From: Rugamonas sp.
Lineage (GTDB): Bacteria > Pseudomonadota > Gammaproteobacteria > Burkholderiales > Burkholderiaceae_D
Length of the DNA stretch: 64,000 nucleotides
Direction: 5' to 3'
Assembly: GCF_025354735.1 (NCBI RefSeq)
Contig: NZ_JANXMI010000134.1
Location: 1-64,000, forward strand
The stretch's first letter is position 1; each line of letters begins with the position of its first letter. Below are positions 10,470 to 20,011 of the stretch, one piece after another. Below the pieces are notes generated by a model that made no database searches, was not told where the DNA came from, and saw nothing but the letters and a program-made list of their open reading frames with translations. The position numbers were made by a program, and so were the translations under genes.

Positions 10470-11480
10470 TCATTCGAAAGCATCCCATCCATCTACAGCT
10501 CCCATGCCCCCAAGGCTCAAGCCAAGGTGGCGAAGGTCGGGGAAGCTCGCCAGATGGTTCTTTACTCGCAGCTTCCAGCGAGAATGGGGATTGATCGTTC
10601 CCAGCATGTGGCCTGCCATGACAAACAGCATGTAGCAACGGGCTTGCCGATGAGTGTGCCCATGAAAATGCTGAATCCACGGGATCTCTTCCTGCGGGGG
10701 CAGTTTCGGCTGCTCGACGATGTTGCGGTTCCATAGCCGGCAATGATGAGCGCAAACGTTACGAAAATAATTCAGACTACGCAGCCAACCTGCAAAGATA
10801 CGTCCATTGCTGATCCCGTATTTTTTGGCAATGCTATCCTGATCTTTTTCTTGCATACCGCCAAACAACTTTGACATCGTCCCGAAGTCCCAAACTTCGC
10901 AAGCTATCCATATTGCCAGTGGGAGGCCATATTTGCTTTTGTTGTGGATGACGAACTCTTCCTTAGATCTGCTGACCAATCGCGCGTGATTACCTATCCA
11001 TTGATGGTGCTGGGAAGTCCCCGTCTTCACGTCTATTTTTTCCGTGAATGTAGAGTGAAACAGGTCCGCATGTAGATAGGCGAATCTATCGTAATTTCCA
11101 AGCCTATGCGAAATGTCTACCCGCATTGCTATTTCGATTCGTTCGAGCGCATCCATCGCAAGAAGGCGCAACTGCTTGTCGAACACATACAAGTCGACAG
11201 CATTGTGAAAGCTGGCACCATCCTTAAATGTATCCAAAACGACGCGATTGACCTGCTCTCGTTTTTTCGCTTTCGGCGGATAGTCGCAGCACTCCCCGGT
11301 GCGTTCCCGGAACGCAAACCAATAACCGCTAAGTCGGTAGTAGCCGATACGCGCAAGGCAGGCGATAGCTTTATCCCTATCACCGATCAGTAGTCCGCGC
11401 GACTCCAACATGTCGATTTGCTGGTGTTCATCCTTCCATGGTTTGCAGTATGCCATACCAACTTTCTCGGGATTAGGCAC
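10470..11480 (-). CDS. Abi family protein (AbiD/AbiF, Abi_2; HEPN RNase-like)
   Basis: IDMLESRGLLIGDRDKAIACLARIGYYRLSGYWFAFR and HEPN-type RxxxxH motif NYFRNVCAHHCRLWNRN. Confidence 0.88.
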   Translation of the reverse strand: MPNPEKVGMAYCKPWKDEHQQIDMLESRGLLIGDRDKAIACLARIGYYRLSGYWFAFRERTGECCDYPPKAKKREQVNRVVLDTFKDGASFHNAVDLYVFDKQLRLLAMDALERIEIAMRVDISHRLGNYDRFAYLHADLFHSTFTEKIDVKTGTSQHHQWIGNHARLVSRSKEEFVIHNKSKYGLPLAIWIACEVWDFGTMSKLFGGMQEKDQDSIAKKYGISNGRIFAGWLRSLNYFRNVCAHHCRLWNRNIVEQPKLPPQEEIPWIQHFHGHTHRQARCYMLFVMAGHMLGTINPHSRWKLRVKNHLASFPDLRHLGLSLGGMGAVDGWDAFE

Positions 11481-11662
11481 TTATTTTATCTGCGGCTGAA
11501 CGGATAGCTCGGTCAATTTTCAACTAAAGCCATATCTTTTTTTGCCCGGCTGGTGCGACTCGCCACCGCAAGCAAAACATCGCTCACGCATTCAAGGAGG
11601 ACGAGTCCGAAGCACCTTGCATGCACACAAGCGACGCATCAAAAATAAATTGCACGCTAATG

Positions 11663-11780
11663 ATTAGTGCGCTATATTACGTCCATGCCGCAGCCATCAC
11701 GTTCCGCCGCGGCAGCAGAAACCGCATCAACATTGTTCAAACCAGCCATATAATTAGCGCGCTAATAAATAGCGCTTTAT
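11663..11780. promoter_or_regulatory. Cluster of palindromic operator-like sites upstream of alpha/beta hydrolase
   Basis: ATTAGTGCGCTATA (11663-), perfect palindrome ATTAGCGCGCTAAT (11753-11766), AATAGCGCTTTAT (~11768-11780). Confidence 0.5.
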
Positions 11781-11820
11781 GCAAACCCGCCGCACGACGG
11801 CTACCCGCAAAGGATTCATC

Positions 11821-12591
11821 ATGAACCGCACTTCGATCTCCACCGCCCTGTTCGCCTCCGCCGTCCTGTCCGCCGTTGCCGCCCTGCCGGCGCAAGCGGC
11901 CCCGGTCGCCGACAGCGGCACCACCGTCGTGCTGGTCCACGGCGCGTTCGACGACGGTTCCAGCTGGGACAAAGTGATTCCGCTGCTGCAGGCGAAGGGT
12001 CTGAAAGTGGTGGCCGTGCAAAATCCGCTGACGTCGCTGGAAGACGACGTCGCCGCGACCCAGCGCGTGGTCGATGCGCAAACCGGTAAAGTGGTGCTGG
12101 TCGGCCACTCCTGGGGCGGCGCCGTCATCACCCAGGCCGGCACCAGCGACAAGATCAAGGCGCTGGTCTACGTGGCCGCGTTCGCGCCGTCGGAAGGCGA
12201 CGTCATCGGCAGCATCGGCAAGGATTATCCGACCCCGCCGGGCTCGATCACCCTCCAGGCCGACGCCGCCGGCTATTTGTCGCTGCCGGCCGCATCCGTC
12301 AAGCTCAACTTCGCGCAAGACTTGCCTGCCGCCGCCGCCAATCTGATCGCCGTGACCCAGGGTCCGATCAATTCCAAGGCCTTCGGCACGCCGATCACCG
12401 TGGCGGCCTGGAAAAACAAGCCCAACTATTTCATCGTCTCGGCCAAGGACCGCATGATTTCGCCGGACCTGGAACTGGCCATGGCCAAGAAAATCGGCGC
12501 CACCACCACCACGCTGCAAACGAGCCACGTGCCGATGTTGTCGCAGCCCAAGGCCGTCGCCGACGTCATCATCGCCGCCGCCCAGCGCTAA
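11821..12591 (+). CDS. Secreted alpha/beta hydrolase (esterase-like)
   Basis: Signal peptide; VVLVHGAFDDGSSWDKV, GHSWGGAVITQAG nucleophile elbow, C-terminal H. Confidence 0.9.
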   Translation: MNRTSISTALFASAVLSAVAALPAQAAPVADSGTTVVLVHGAFDDGSSWDKVIPLLQAKGLKVVAVQNPLTSLEDDVAATQRVVDAQTGKVVLVGHSWGGAVITQAGTSDKIKALVYVAAFAPSEGDVIGSIGKDYPTPPGSITLQADAAGYLSLPAASVKLNFAQDLPAAAANLIAVTQGPINSKAFGTPITVAAWKNKPNYFIVSAKDRMISPDLELAMAKKIGATTTTLQTSHVPMLSQPKAVADVIIAAAQR

Positions 12592-12744
12592 GCGGCGAGC
12601 GCCGGCGCGCCGTCCCGTTCCATGGACAGCCTCCGCAACGCCCGCGCGTTGTGGCGCTGTCCATTTTTCTTTCTTGCCAAGCCTGGTCTTTGATAGGAGA
12701 ATCGCCCGGCACGCCGCCATTTCGTCGTCCCAGCAAAGGAAAGC

Positions 12745-15700
12745 ATGAAGCCACTCGGCATCAAAGTGAAAGTCGCGCTGGCCACCAGCGTGACGTCGGT
12801 CGTGATCGTCGGCCTGCTGACGGTGTTGCAGATGCGGCGCATGCAGGACGATTTCACCAAAGTGCTGTTCACCCAGCAGACGGCGCTCATCAACCGCACC
12901 GCCGAGGAGCTCGACGACAAGCTCACCATGTTGCTCGGCATCGTCGCGCTGTCGGCCCAGCAGACGCCGGCGGCGCTGATGGACACGCCCGGCCGCCTGC
13001 GCGACTATTACCGCAACCGCGCCGTGCTGTCGCTGTTCGACGACATGCTGGTGCTCGACGCCCACGGCATCGTCGTCGCCGACTTGCCGGAACAGGACAA
13101 GCGCCTCGGCGTCGACGCTTCCGACCGCGCCTACTTCAAGCAGGTGATGGCGCAGAAAAAGCCGCTCATCACCGAACCGCTGATCGGCCGCGTCAACAAG
13201 CAACCCATCGTGCAGATGGTCGCGCCCATCCTCGACGACAAGGGCGAAGTGGTCGGCGTGCTGATGGGCGTGCTGCGCCTGTACAAGGACAATCTGCTGG
13301 GCCACCTGCGCACCGCCAAGGTCGGCCGCAGCGGCTATTACTTCGCCCTCACGCGCGGCGAGGCGCCCGTCTACGTGCTCTACCCGGACGCCCGCCGGTT
13401 GCTGCAGCCGCGCCCGAAAAACGGCAATCCGGCCACCACCCGCGCCCTGCAGGGCTTCGAGGGCACGACCATCAGCACCAACAGCTTCGGCCTGCGCGCG
13501 CTCAACAGCTTCAAGACGCTGCACTCGGTGAACTGGGTGCTGGCCGCCACGCTGCCGGCCGAGGAAGCGTTCGAACCCTTCGACGGCGTGCTCTACCGGC
13601 TGGCCCTGTGGTCGGTGCTGGCCTCGGCGCTGGCGGCGGCCGTGATCGGCTTGATGACGCTGCGGCTGATGGCGCCGCTGGTGCGGCTGCGCGACGCCAT
13701 CCTCGCGCTGCGCCACGACGCCACCCGGTTCACGCCGATCGCCGTCGTCACGCACGATGAAATCGGCGAACTGACGATGGCCTTCAACGGCCTCATGCAC
13801 GAGCGCCTGGCGGCCGACGCCCGCCTGCAAAGCCTGATCGAATTCGCCCCCAATGCGGTGCTGGTGATCGACGGCGACGGCCGCATCGAGCGCTTCAATC
13901 GGGAAGCCGAGCGCTGCTTCGGCTATGCCCGCGACGCCATCGTCGGCCAGCCGCTGGAACAGCTGGTGCCGCAACGGCTGCGCGCCGAGTACGTGGCCTA
14001 CCGCGAACATTTCGTCCATACCCGTTTGAGCGCCGAGCCCCTGCGCATGGGCGCCGACGGCCGCGACCTGCTGGGCCTGCGCCGCGACGGCAGCGAATTC
14101 CCGGTCGAACTCAACCTGAGCGCCGTGCACACCGACCAGGGCACCAAGGTGCTGGCCGTGGTCACCGACATCACCGAGCGCCACCGCCTGCGCCTGGAGC
14201 TGGAAACGCGGGCCCAGGAACTCGAACGCGAGCGCGACCGCGCCGAGGCGGCCAACCGCGCCAAGAGCGACTTCGTGGCCAATATGAGCCACGAAATCCG
14301 CACCCCGATGAACGCCGTGCTGGGCATGGCCTATCTGCTGGGCACCACGCCGCTGACGCCGCAACAGCGCAAATACCTGGCCATGGTGCGGGTGTCGGGA
14401 CAGTCGCTGATGGGCATCCTCAACGACGTGCTCGACTTTTCCAAGATCGAGGCGCGCAAGCTCGACATCGTCCCCATCGACTTCGACCTCGACGAGACCA
14501 TGAACACGCTGGCCACGACGATGACCATGAACGCCGGCGAAAAAGAGCTGGAGCTGGCCATCAGCGTCGACCCCGACGTGCCGCGCCAGCTGCGCGGCGA
14601 CGCGCTGCGGCTGCAACAAATCCTCGTCAACCTGGCCGGCAACGCCATCAAGTTCACCGAGCAGGGCGAGGTGGTGGTGACGGTCAGCGTCGACGCCCGC
14701 GACGCCAGCAGCGCGCTGCTGCGCTTCGAGGTGCGCGACACCGGCATCGGCATCTTGCCGCAACAGCAGGCGCAGCTGTTCAGCGCCTTCGCCCAGGGCG
14801 ACGAAAGCATCACGCGGCGCTTCGGCGGCACCGGCCTGGGCCTGACCATCACCAAGCGGCTGATCGAGCTGATGGGCGGCCAGATCGCCCTGGACAGCGC
14901 ACCGGGACGCGGCAGCAGCTTCTGGTTCAGCCTGTCGTTCGACTTGCTCGCCGTGCCGCGCGAAGAACGGCGCAAGCCGGCCATCGGCCCGCTGCGCCTG
15001 CTGATCGCCGACGACAACCAGACCAGCCGCGAGCTGATCGGCAAGCTGATCCACGCCTGGGGCTGGCAAGCGGACGAAGTCGATTCCGGCGCCGCCGCCA
15101 TCCGTTTGTTCCGCCAGCGCCAGCAGACCGAGCACGCCTACGACGTGGTGCTGGCCGACTGGCACATGCCGGGCATGGACGGCCTGGCCACGGCCAAGGA
15201 AATCCGCCTCGCCGCCGCCGGCCGCAAGCAACCCATCGTCGTCATGGTCAACGCCTTCGCCCGCGGCCGGCTCGAAGAAATTTCCAGCGCGCCGGAAGCG
15301 GACGTGGTGCTCGTCAAGCCCATCACCAGCTCCAATCTGTTCGACGCGCTGCACCAGGCGCTGGCGTCGCAATCCGCCGCCGGCGACGACCGCCTCGCCG
15401 ATGCCGGCATCGCCGGCAGCCTGACCGGCGTCCACTTCCTGCTGGTCGAAGACAATCTGTTGAACCAGACGGTGGCGCGCGGCATCCTCGAACACACCGG
15501 CGCCACGCTCGACGTGGTCGGCGACGGCCAGCAGGCGGTCGACCTGCTGCGCGGCGACGCCGGCCGCTACGACATCGTGCTGATGGACATGCAGATGCCG
15601 GTGCTCGACGGCTTCAGCGCCACCCGCATGCTGCGCCAGGAGCTGCGGCTGACGCTGCCGGTCATCGCGATGACGGCCGGCGTGCTGGCGTCCGAGCGCA

Positions 15701-16740
15701 AGCGCTGCGTCGACGCCGGCATCAGCGACTTCATCGCCAAGCCGGTCGAGGTCGCGGAAATGCTGGCCGTCATCCAGCGCCACCTGCCGGCGCGGCTGCG
15801 GCCGGCGGCGACGGAAACGGGCACCGGGGAAATGGTCGCCGGCGAGAAAACGCCAGCGGTGGGGACGCCCGCCGAACCACCGGCGGCGACGCCGGCTGCA
15901 ACGGCCACACCGGCTGCCACGGCTGCAACGGCCGCAATGGCCACACCTGCTGCCACGGCCACGCCGGCCGCAACGCCCCCGCCGCCGGACGCCGGCAGCG
16001 AGGCCAGGGCGAGCAGCACGGCAGCCCCCGCCCAGCCTTCCGCCATCGATAGCGTGTTCGCCGCCAAGGTGGCGGCCGCGCTGGCCAAACGCAAGCGCCC
16101 CGGCGCCGTTGCGCCAGCCACGATGGCGGCCGCTGATGCCGGCGGCGAAACTCCGGCCCCCGCTGTTGGCGGCAATGTTGGCGGCGCTGGCGGCGACAAT
16201 GTTGGCGGCACTCGCGGCGCTGACAGTAGCATTGATGGCGGCATTGATGGCGCCATTATTGGCTCCGTCGATGAGGCCATTGATGGCACCGCCGACGGCA
16301 ACGCGCATGCCGGCGCGGCTGCCGGGGCCGCCACGACCGCCGCCCACGCCGCATCGCCACCGGCCACCGCAACCGGCGACACGCCGGGCAGCTTCAACAT
16401 CGACAGCCTGCTGCGCGTCATGGGCCGCGATCCGAAAGGCCGCGCCGTGCTGCACAAGATGGTGCGCGGCGCGCTCGACACCGGCATGCAACCGATGACG
16501 GACATCGACCTGGCGCTACAGGAAGACCGGCTGCGCGATGCCGCGCGTCTGCTGCACAGCCTGCGCGGAGCGGTCGGCGCGTTCGGCGCCAAGCGCCTGA
16601 TCGAAGCCACCATCGAGGCCGAAACCGCGATCACCGAGCAGCGCGAAGCATCGCTGCCGGCGCTGTGCGACGCCGTGCGGCGCGAGCTCGAGCAAACGCT
16701 GGCGGCCGCGCGCGCCTGGCTGGTGCGCGACGAGCGCTAG
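12745..16740 (+). CDS. Hybrid sensor histidine kinase with cache-like sensor, HAMP, PAS, HisKA/HATPase, two receiver domains, Ala/Thr/Gly-rich linker and C-terminal Hpt-like domain
   Basis: SDFVANMSHEIRTPMNAVLGMAYLLG, N/G boxes, two receiver segments (LLIADDNQTSRELIGKL..., FLLVEDNLLNQTVARGILEHTG...), HSLRGAVGAFGAKRL Hpt-like. Confidence 0.95.
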   Translation: MKPLGIKVKVALATSVTSVVIVGLLTVLQMRRMQDDFTKVLFTQQTALINRTAEELDDKLTMLLGIVALSAQQTPAALMDTPGRLRDYYRNRAVLSLFDDMLVLDAHGIVVADLPEQDKRLGVDASDRAYFKQVMAQKKPLITEPLIGRVNKQPIVQMVAPILDDKGEVVGVLMGVLRLYKDNLLGHLRTAKVGRSGYYFALTRGEAPVYVLYPDARRLLQPRPKNGNPATTRALQGFEGTTISTNSFGLRALNSFKTLHSVNWVLAATLPAEEAFEPFDGVLYRLALWSVLASALAAAVIGLMTLRLMAPLVRLRDAILALRHDATRFTPIAVVTHDEIGELTMAFNGLMHERLAADARLQSLIEFAPNAVLVIDGDGRIERFNREAERCFGYARDAIVGQPLEQLVPQRLRAEYVAYREHFVHTRLSAEPLRMGADGRDLLGLRRDGSEFPVELNLSAVHTDQGTKVLAVVTDITERHRLRLELETRAQELERERDRAEAANRAKSDFVANMSHEIRTPMNAVLGMAYLLGTTPLTPQQRKYLAMVRVSGQSLMGILNDVLDFSKIEARKLDIVPIDFDLDETMNTLATTMTMNAGEKELELAISVDPDVPRQLRGDALRLQQILVNLAGNAIKFTEQGEVVVTVSVDARDASSALLRFEVRDTGIGILPQQQAQLFSAFAQGDESITRRFGGTGLGLTITKRLIELMGGQIALDSAPGRGSSFWFSLSFDLLAVPREERRKPAIGPLRLLIADDNQTSRELIGKLIHAWGWQADEVDSGAAAIRLFRQRQQTEHAYDVVLADWHMPGMDGLATAKEIRLAAAGRKQPIVVMVNAFARGRLEEISSAPEADVVLVKPITSSNLFDALHQALASQSAAGDDRLADAGIAGSLTGVHFLLVEDNLLNQTVARGILEHTGATLDVVGDGQQAVDLLRGDAGRYDIVLMDMQMPVLDGFSATRMLRQELRLTLPVIAMTAGVLASERKRCVDAGISDFIAKPVEVAEMLAVIQRHLPARLRPAATETGTGEMVAGEKTPAVGTPAEPPAATPAATATPAATAATAAMATPAATATPAATPPPPDAGSEARASSTAAPAQPSAIDSVFAAKVAAALAKRKRPGAVAPATMAAADAGGETPAPAVGGNVGGAGGDNVGGTRGADSSIDGGIDGAIIGSVDEAIDGTADGNAHAGAAAGAATTAAHAASPPATATGDTPGSFNIDSLLRVMGRDPKGRAVLHKMVRGALDTGMQPMTDIDLALQEDRLRDAARLLHSLRGAVGAFGAKRLIEATIEAETAITEQREASLPALCDAVRRELEQTLAAARAWLVRDER

Positions 16741-16806
16741 CGGCGCGCGCGGCCGGCGCCGGCGTGGGCCACTGCGACGCTCACGCCGCCGTGGGCCGAT
16801 GCACGC

Positions 16807-17805
16807 TCACGGCACCAGTAGCGCGCCGTCGGTGGCGAACGTCACGGTCCCGCCGTAGCCCTGCGCGATCGAGCGGACCACCTCGTCGCGCGCCTGTTCG
16901 ACCGCCGGCGACAAATGACCGAGCAGCAGCCGCCCGACGCCGGCATCGCGCGCCAGTTCGCCGATGGTCTTGGGCGGCGTGTGCAGGGTATACAGCACCG
17001 GCGGCGAACGCGGCGGATCGAGCACCACGCTGTTGAACACGAGCAGATCGGTGCCGCCGGCGATGGCGCGCAAATCGGCCAGCGCCTCGGCGTCGAGGTC
17101 GCCGCTGAAGGTGACGCTCTTGCCCGCATAATCGATGCGGTAAATCACCGACGGCGCATCGCGGTGATGGCCGGCGATGGCCGTGATCTTCAAGCCGCCT
17201 TCGCTCAGCGCCACCCTGGGCAGCAGGCCCGGCTTGACGGCGCTGGCGATGTCGGTGACCTGCCAGCTCAGCGGCGCCGAAAAATCGCGCAGGTAGCCGA
17301 ACGCACCCTGCTGGTCGAACAGCAGATGCATCAGCCGGCTGGTCGACGGATAGGCCGCGGCGCCACCGCCGCCGCGCCGACCGTCCGGCCCGAACACGCG
17401 AAACTTGATCGGACCGCCGCCCGCCACCGCGCGCGCCTTGAACAGTCCCGGCAACTCGCCCACATGGTCGATGTGCAAATGCGTCAGCAGCACGATATCG
17501 GTGCGCGCCAGCGACAGCCCGGCCTCGCCGAGGCGGACGAAGGAGCCCGGCCCGGCATCGACGAGGATGCGCGGCACGCCGTCGAGCAGCACCAGATAGC
17601 TGGACGCCGCCCGCCCGGTGGCGCCCGGTCCGCCCGAGCCGAGCACGGCCACCGATAGCGGCGCCGGCGGCGCGGCCGCCACGCCAGGCGGCAGCGGCGC
17701 CGGCCCCAACGTCTGCGTCTGCGCCGCAACCGGCATCGCGACAGCCATCGCCAGGCAGGCCAGCGCCAGCGCCCGGCGGCGCGGATAGACCGGATTGTTT
17801 TTCAT
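16807..17805 (-). CDS. Secreted MBL-fold metallo-hydrolase
   Basis: Signal peptide and HLHIDHVG motif, metallo-beta-lactamase fold. Confidence 0.92.
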   Translation of the reverse strand: MKNNPVYPRRRALALACLAMAVAMPVAAQTQTLGPAPLPPGVAAAPPAPLSVAVLGSGGPGATGRAASSYLVLLDGVPRILVDAGPGSFVRLGEAGLSLARTDIVLLTHLHIDHVGELPGLFKARAVAGGGPIKFRVFGPDGRRGGGGAAAYPSTSRLMHLLFDQQGAFGYLRDFSAPLSWQVTDIASAVKPGLLPRVALSEGGLKITAIAGHHRDAPSVIYRIDYAGKSVTFSGDLDAEALADLRAIAGGTDLLVFNSVVLDPPRSPPVLYTLHTPPKTIGELARDAGVGRLLLGHLSPAVEQARDEVVRSIAQGYGGTVTFATDGALLVP

Positions 17806-17908
17806 ATCGACTTTCTGCGGGATCAATTGCCGACGATACCGCCGACGCCTGCCGGCGTCAATGCGCAATCAGGCCGGCGCGCAGCGGCAGCCGCGCTGAC
17901 CATCACCA

Positions 17909-18253
17909 TTACTGCCTGGTCGAATAAATCGCCTGCGCGATCAGCACATACAGTAAAAACACCAGCGACAGCGTGACGACATAACTGCCTTGGGACAGGG
18001 CGAACCAGGCCCACAGCAGGTTGACCAGCAAGGCCGCGATGAAGAAGACGAAGGAAACAATGCGCACGTTGACGCCGGTACGGCCGTCCGCATAGCTGAT
18101 GCCGAGCGCGCCGGCCAGCGTGAGCGACAGCGAAAGAAAGGCGCCGACGGCGCTGCTGCCCTTGATGACATTGCTGTCGATCGCAGCGACCGCGTACGCC
18201 AGCAGCGCGCCGAGCAGGGCGGCGATCAGACAGTTCAGGGGATGGATTTTCAT
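17909..18253 (-). CDS. Small multi-TM membrane protein in SPFH cluster
   Basis: MKIHPLNCLIAALLGALLAYAVAAIDSNVIKGSS..., four hydrophobic segments; overlaps next gene start. Confidence 0.7.
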   Translation of the reverse strand: MKIHPLNCLIAALLGALLAYAVAAIDSNVIKGSSAVGAFLSLSLTLAGALGISYADGRTGVNVRIVSFVFFIAALLVNLLWAWFALSQGSYVVTLSLVFLLYVLIAQAIYSTRQ

Positions 18254-18609
18254 CCCTGCTCCCCGGGCGTGAACACGGGCGGCGCCAGCGCCACCAGGCG
18301 CAATACGTCCGGCAGGCTGGCGGCGGTCTGCCATTTGCTGATGCCGGGGCGCCAGATGTAGCTATCCTTGCCGACCTTGCGCTCGCTGATAAGGCGGCTC
18401 AATTCCTGTGCCGAAAACGGCCCGGCCGTGAGGCCGTCCAAAATCACATGATAGTGGTGCTGCGTATCGAGCGGCGGCGTTTGCAGGCCCGGCATGTGGC
18501 TGGCGCGCAAGGCCTGGTTCATCGCCTCCGTCATCTGCCGGGCGACCGCCATGCCCAGCCCGAATTCAACCAGGCGGTTGATCGAGAAAAAATTATCGTC
18601 GTTCATCAT
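18250..18609 (-). CDS. GYF_2 (DUF4339)-domain protein
   Basis: YHVILDGLTAGPFSAQELSRLISERKVGKDSYIWRPGISKWQTAASLPDV; start MMNDDNFF. Confidence 0.8.
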   Translation of the reverse strand: MMNDDNFFSINRLVEFGLGMAVARQMTEAMNQALRASHMPGLQTPPLDTQHHYHVILDGLTAGPFSAQELSRLISERKVGKDSYIWRPGISKWQTAASLPDVLRLVALAPPVFTPGEQG

Positions 18610-19970
18610 GCGTCTCCGGGGGACTCGGGCCGCTGCTGCTGTTGCTGCTGCGGTGGCGGCATCGGCGGGCGGGCGCTGGCGATCATGGCGGCCAGCTCGG
18701 GCAGATTGCCGGCCAGCTCCCAGTTGCCCATGCCCGGCTTCCATGCGTGGCTAGAATCGAGCAACTGCCCACCGCGCGCCATCTCCTGCAACTGGGCGTG
18801 GCCGAACGGGCCGGTGCTGACGCCGTTGACGCTGATGTGGTATTGCAGCTGCGGCGGTGGCGGCGGCTGCATCGCCGGCGCGTTCATATTCATCATATTG
18901 GCCATCTGGCCGCCCATCGCGCCGCCGACGGCGAGGCCGGTCATCATGCCGACCGGATTGAAACCGCCGCCACTGCCACCGCCGCTCATCGCGCCCATCT
19001 CGCCGAGGTTGTTGGCGGCCGCCTCCAGCACCCTGGTCTGCTGGTTGATCTGGTGAGCCGCCAGATGCTGGGTTTCGGTTTGCAGCGTCTGGAATTTCTC
19101 GGCCGCTTCGCGCTGGATGCGCAGCGTTTCGCGCATGTTGACGGCGTTGATGTCCTGGGTCTGGTCGAGGTTGCGGATGCTGATGTCGTTCTGCTTCTGG
19201 CGCATGGCCACTTCCAGGTCGGCGGTGATGCTGCGCAGCTGCTGGTATTCCTCGGTGCTCTTGTCGACTTCGATCGTCGCCAGGTCGAAACGGACCAGTT
19301 CGACGCCAAAGTCGGCCCGGAACGCCTGCGCGATGCGCGGCTCGATCAAGTCGTTAATGTCGAGCAGCTTGCGCTCGATTTGCAGCACCGGGATGCCGTG
19401 GTCAGCCGGCGCGTTGCTGATGATGCCCTTGACATACTTGAGCACCGCGTCGCGCACCAGCACGCGGAAATCCTGCAAGTCGAAATGAATCAGCCGGTGC
19501 AGCTTGATGAAGGCGCGGTAGTCGCTGAGCTTGAACTTGATGGAACCGCGCGCCGCCATCCGCACCGGGAAGTCGAGGAAGCGGTTGTCGAACACGTCGA
19601 AATACGGCACGCCGAAGGGCAGGTCTTGCTGGCCCTGCAAGTTGATGAAATATACCTCGGCCTGGAACGGCGACTGCCCGGCGTAGGCCAGGCCGAGGAT
19701 GCTCGTGATGACGGGGAAGTTGGACGTCTTGATGGTCTCGTCGAACGGACCTTCGATAAAGTCCTGGTTGGCGCCATCCTTCTGCTGGTAGACGAACACG
19801 GCCACTTCGCCATCCTTGACCCGCAGGCTGCTGCCCCAGCGGATCGCGTTTTCCTTGTGCGTGCTGTTGGCGGCGCCGCTGGGACGCCACTTCCAGATCA
19901 GGTAGTTTTCTTCGTCGCAGCGGATGACATCCATCATCCCGCCTTCGCTCTTTTTGCCAAATATGCCCAT
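18606..19970 (-). CDS. SPFH domain protein with C-terminal GYF_2 domain
   Basis: MGIFGKKSEGGMMDVIRCDEENYLIWKWRP...DFGVELVRFDLATIEVDKS (SPFH), C-terminal YHISVNGVSTGPFGHAQLQEMARGGQ. Confidence 0.9.
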   Translation of the reverse strand: MGIFGKKSEGGMMDVIRCDEENYLIWKWRPSGAANSTHKENAIRWGSSLRVKDGEVAVFVYQQKDGANQDFIEGPFDETIKTSNFPVITSILGLAYAGQSPFQAEVYFINLQGQQDLPFGVPYFDVFDNRFLDFPVRMAARGSIKFKLSDYRAFIKLHRLIHFDLQDFRVLVRDAVLKYVKGIISNAPADHGIPVLQIERKLLDINDLIEPRIAQAFRADFGVELVRFDLATIEVDKSTEEYQQLRSITADLEVAMRQKQNDISIRNLDQTQDINAVNMRETLRIQREAAEKFQTLQTETQHLAAHQINQQTRVLEAAANNLGEMGAMSGGGSGGGFNPVGMMTGLAVGGAMGGQMANMMNMNAPAMQPPPPPQLQYHISVNGVSTGPFGHAQLQEMARGGQLLDSSHAWKPGMGNWELAGNLPELAAMIASARPPMPPPQQQQQQRPESPGDA

Positions 19971-20011
19971 CTGTCACCTTCCCCGTATCCGTGATCGCGC
20001 GCGTGGCGGCC

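Noticed and set aside
11737-16491. 1584-aa minus-strand ORF opposite the hybrid kinase and hydrolase
   Set aside because: Antisense open frame from GC3 bias; Arg/Gly/His-rich, no recognisable domains, spans two genuine sense genes.
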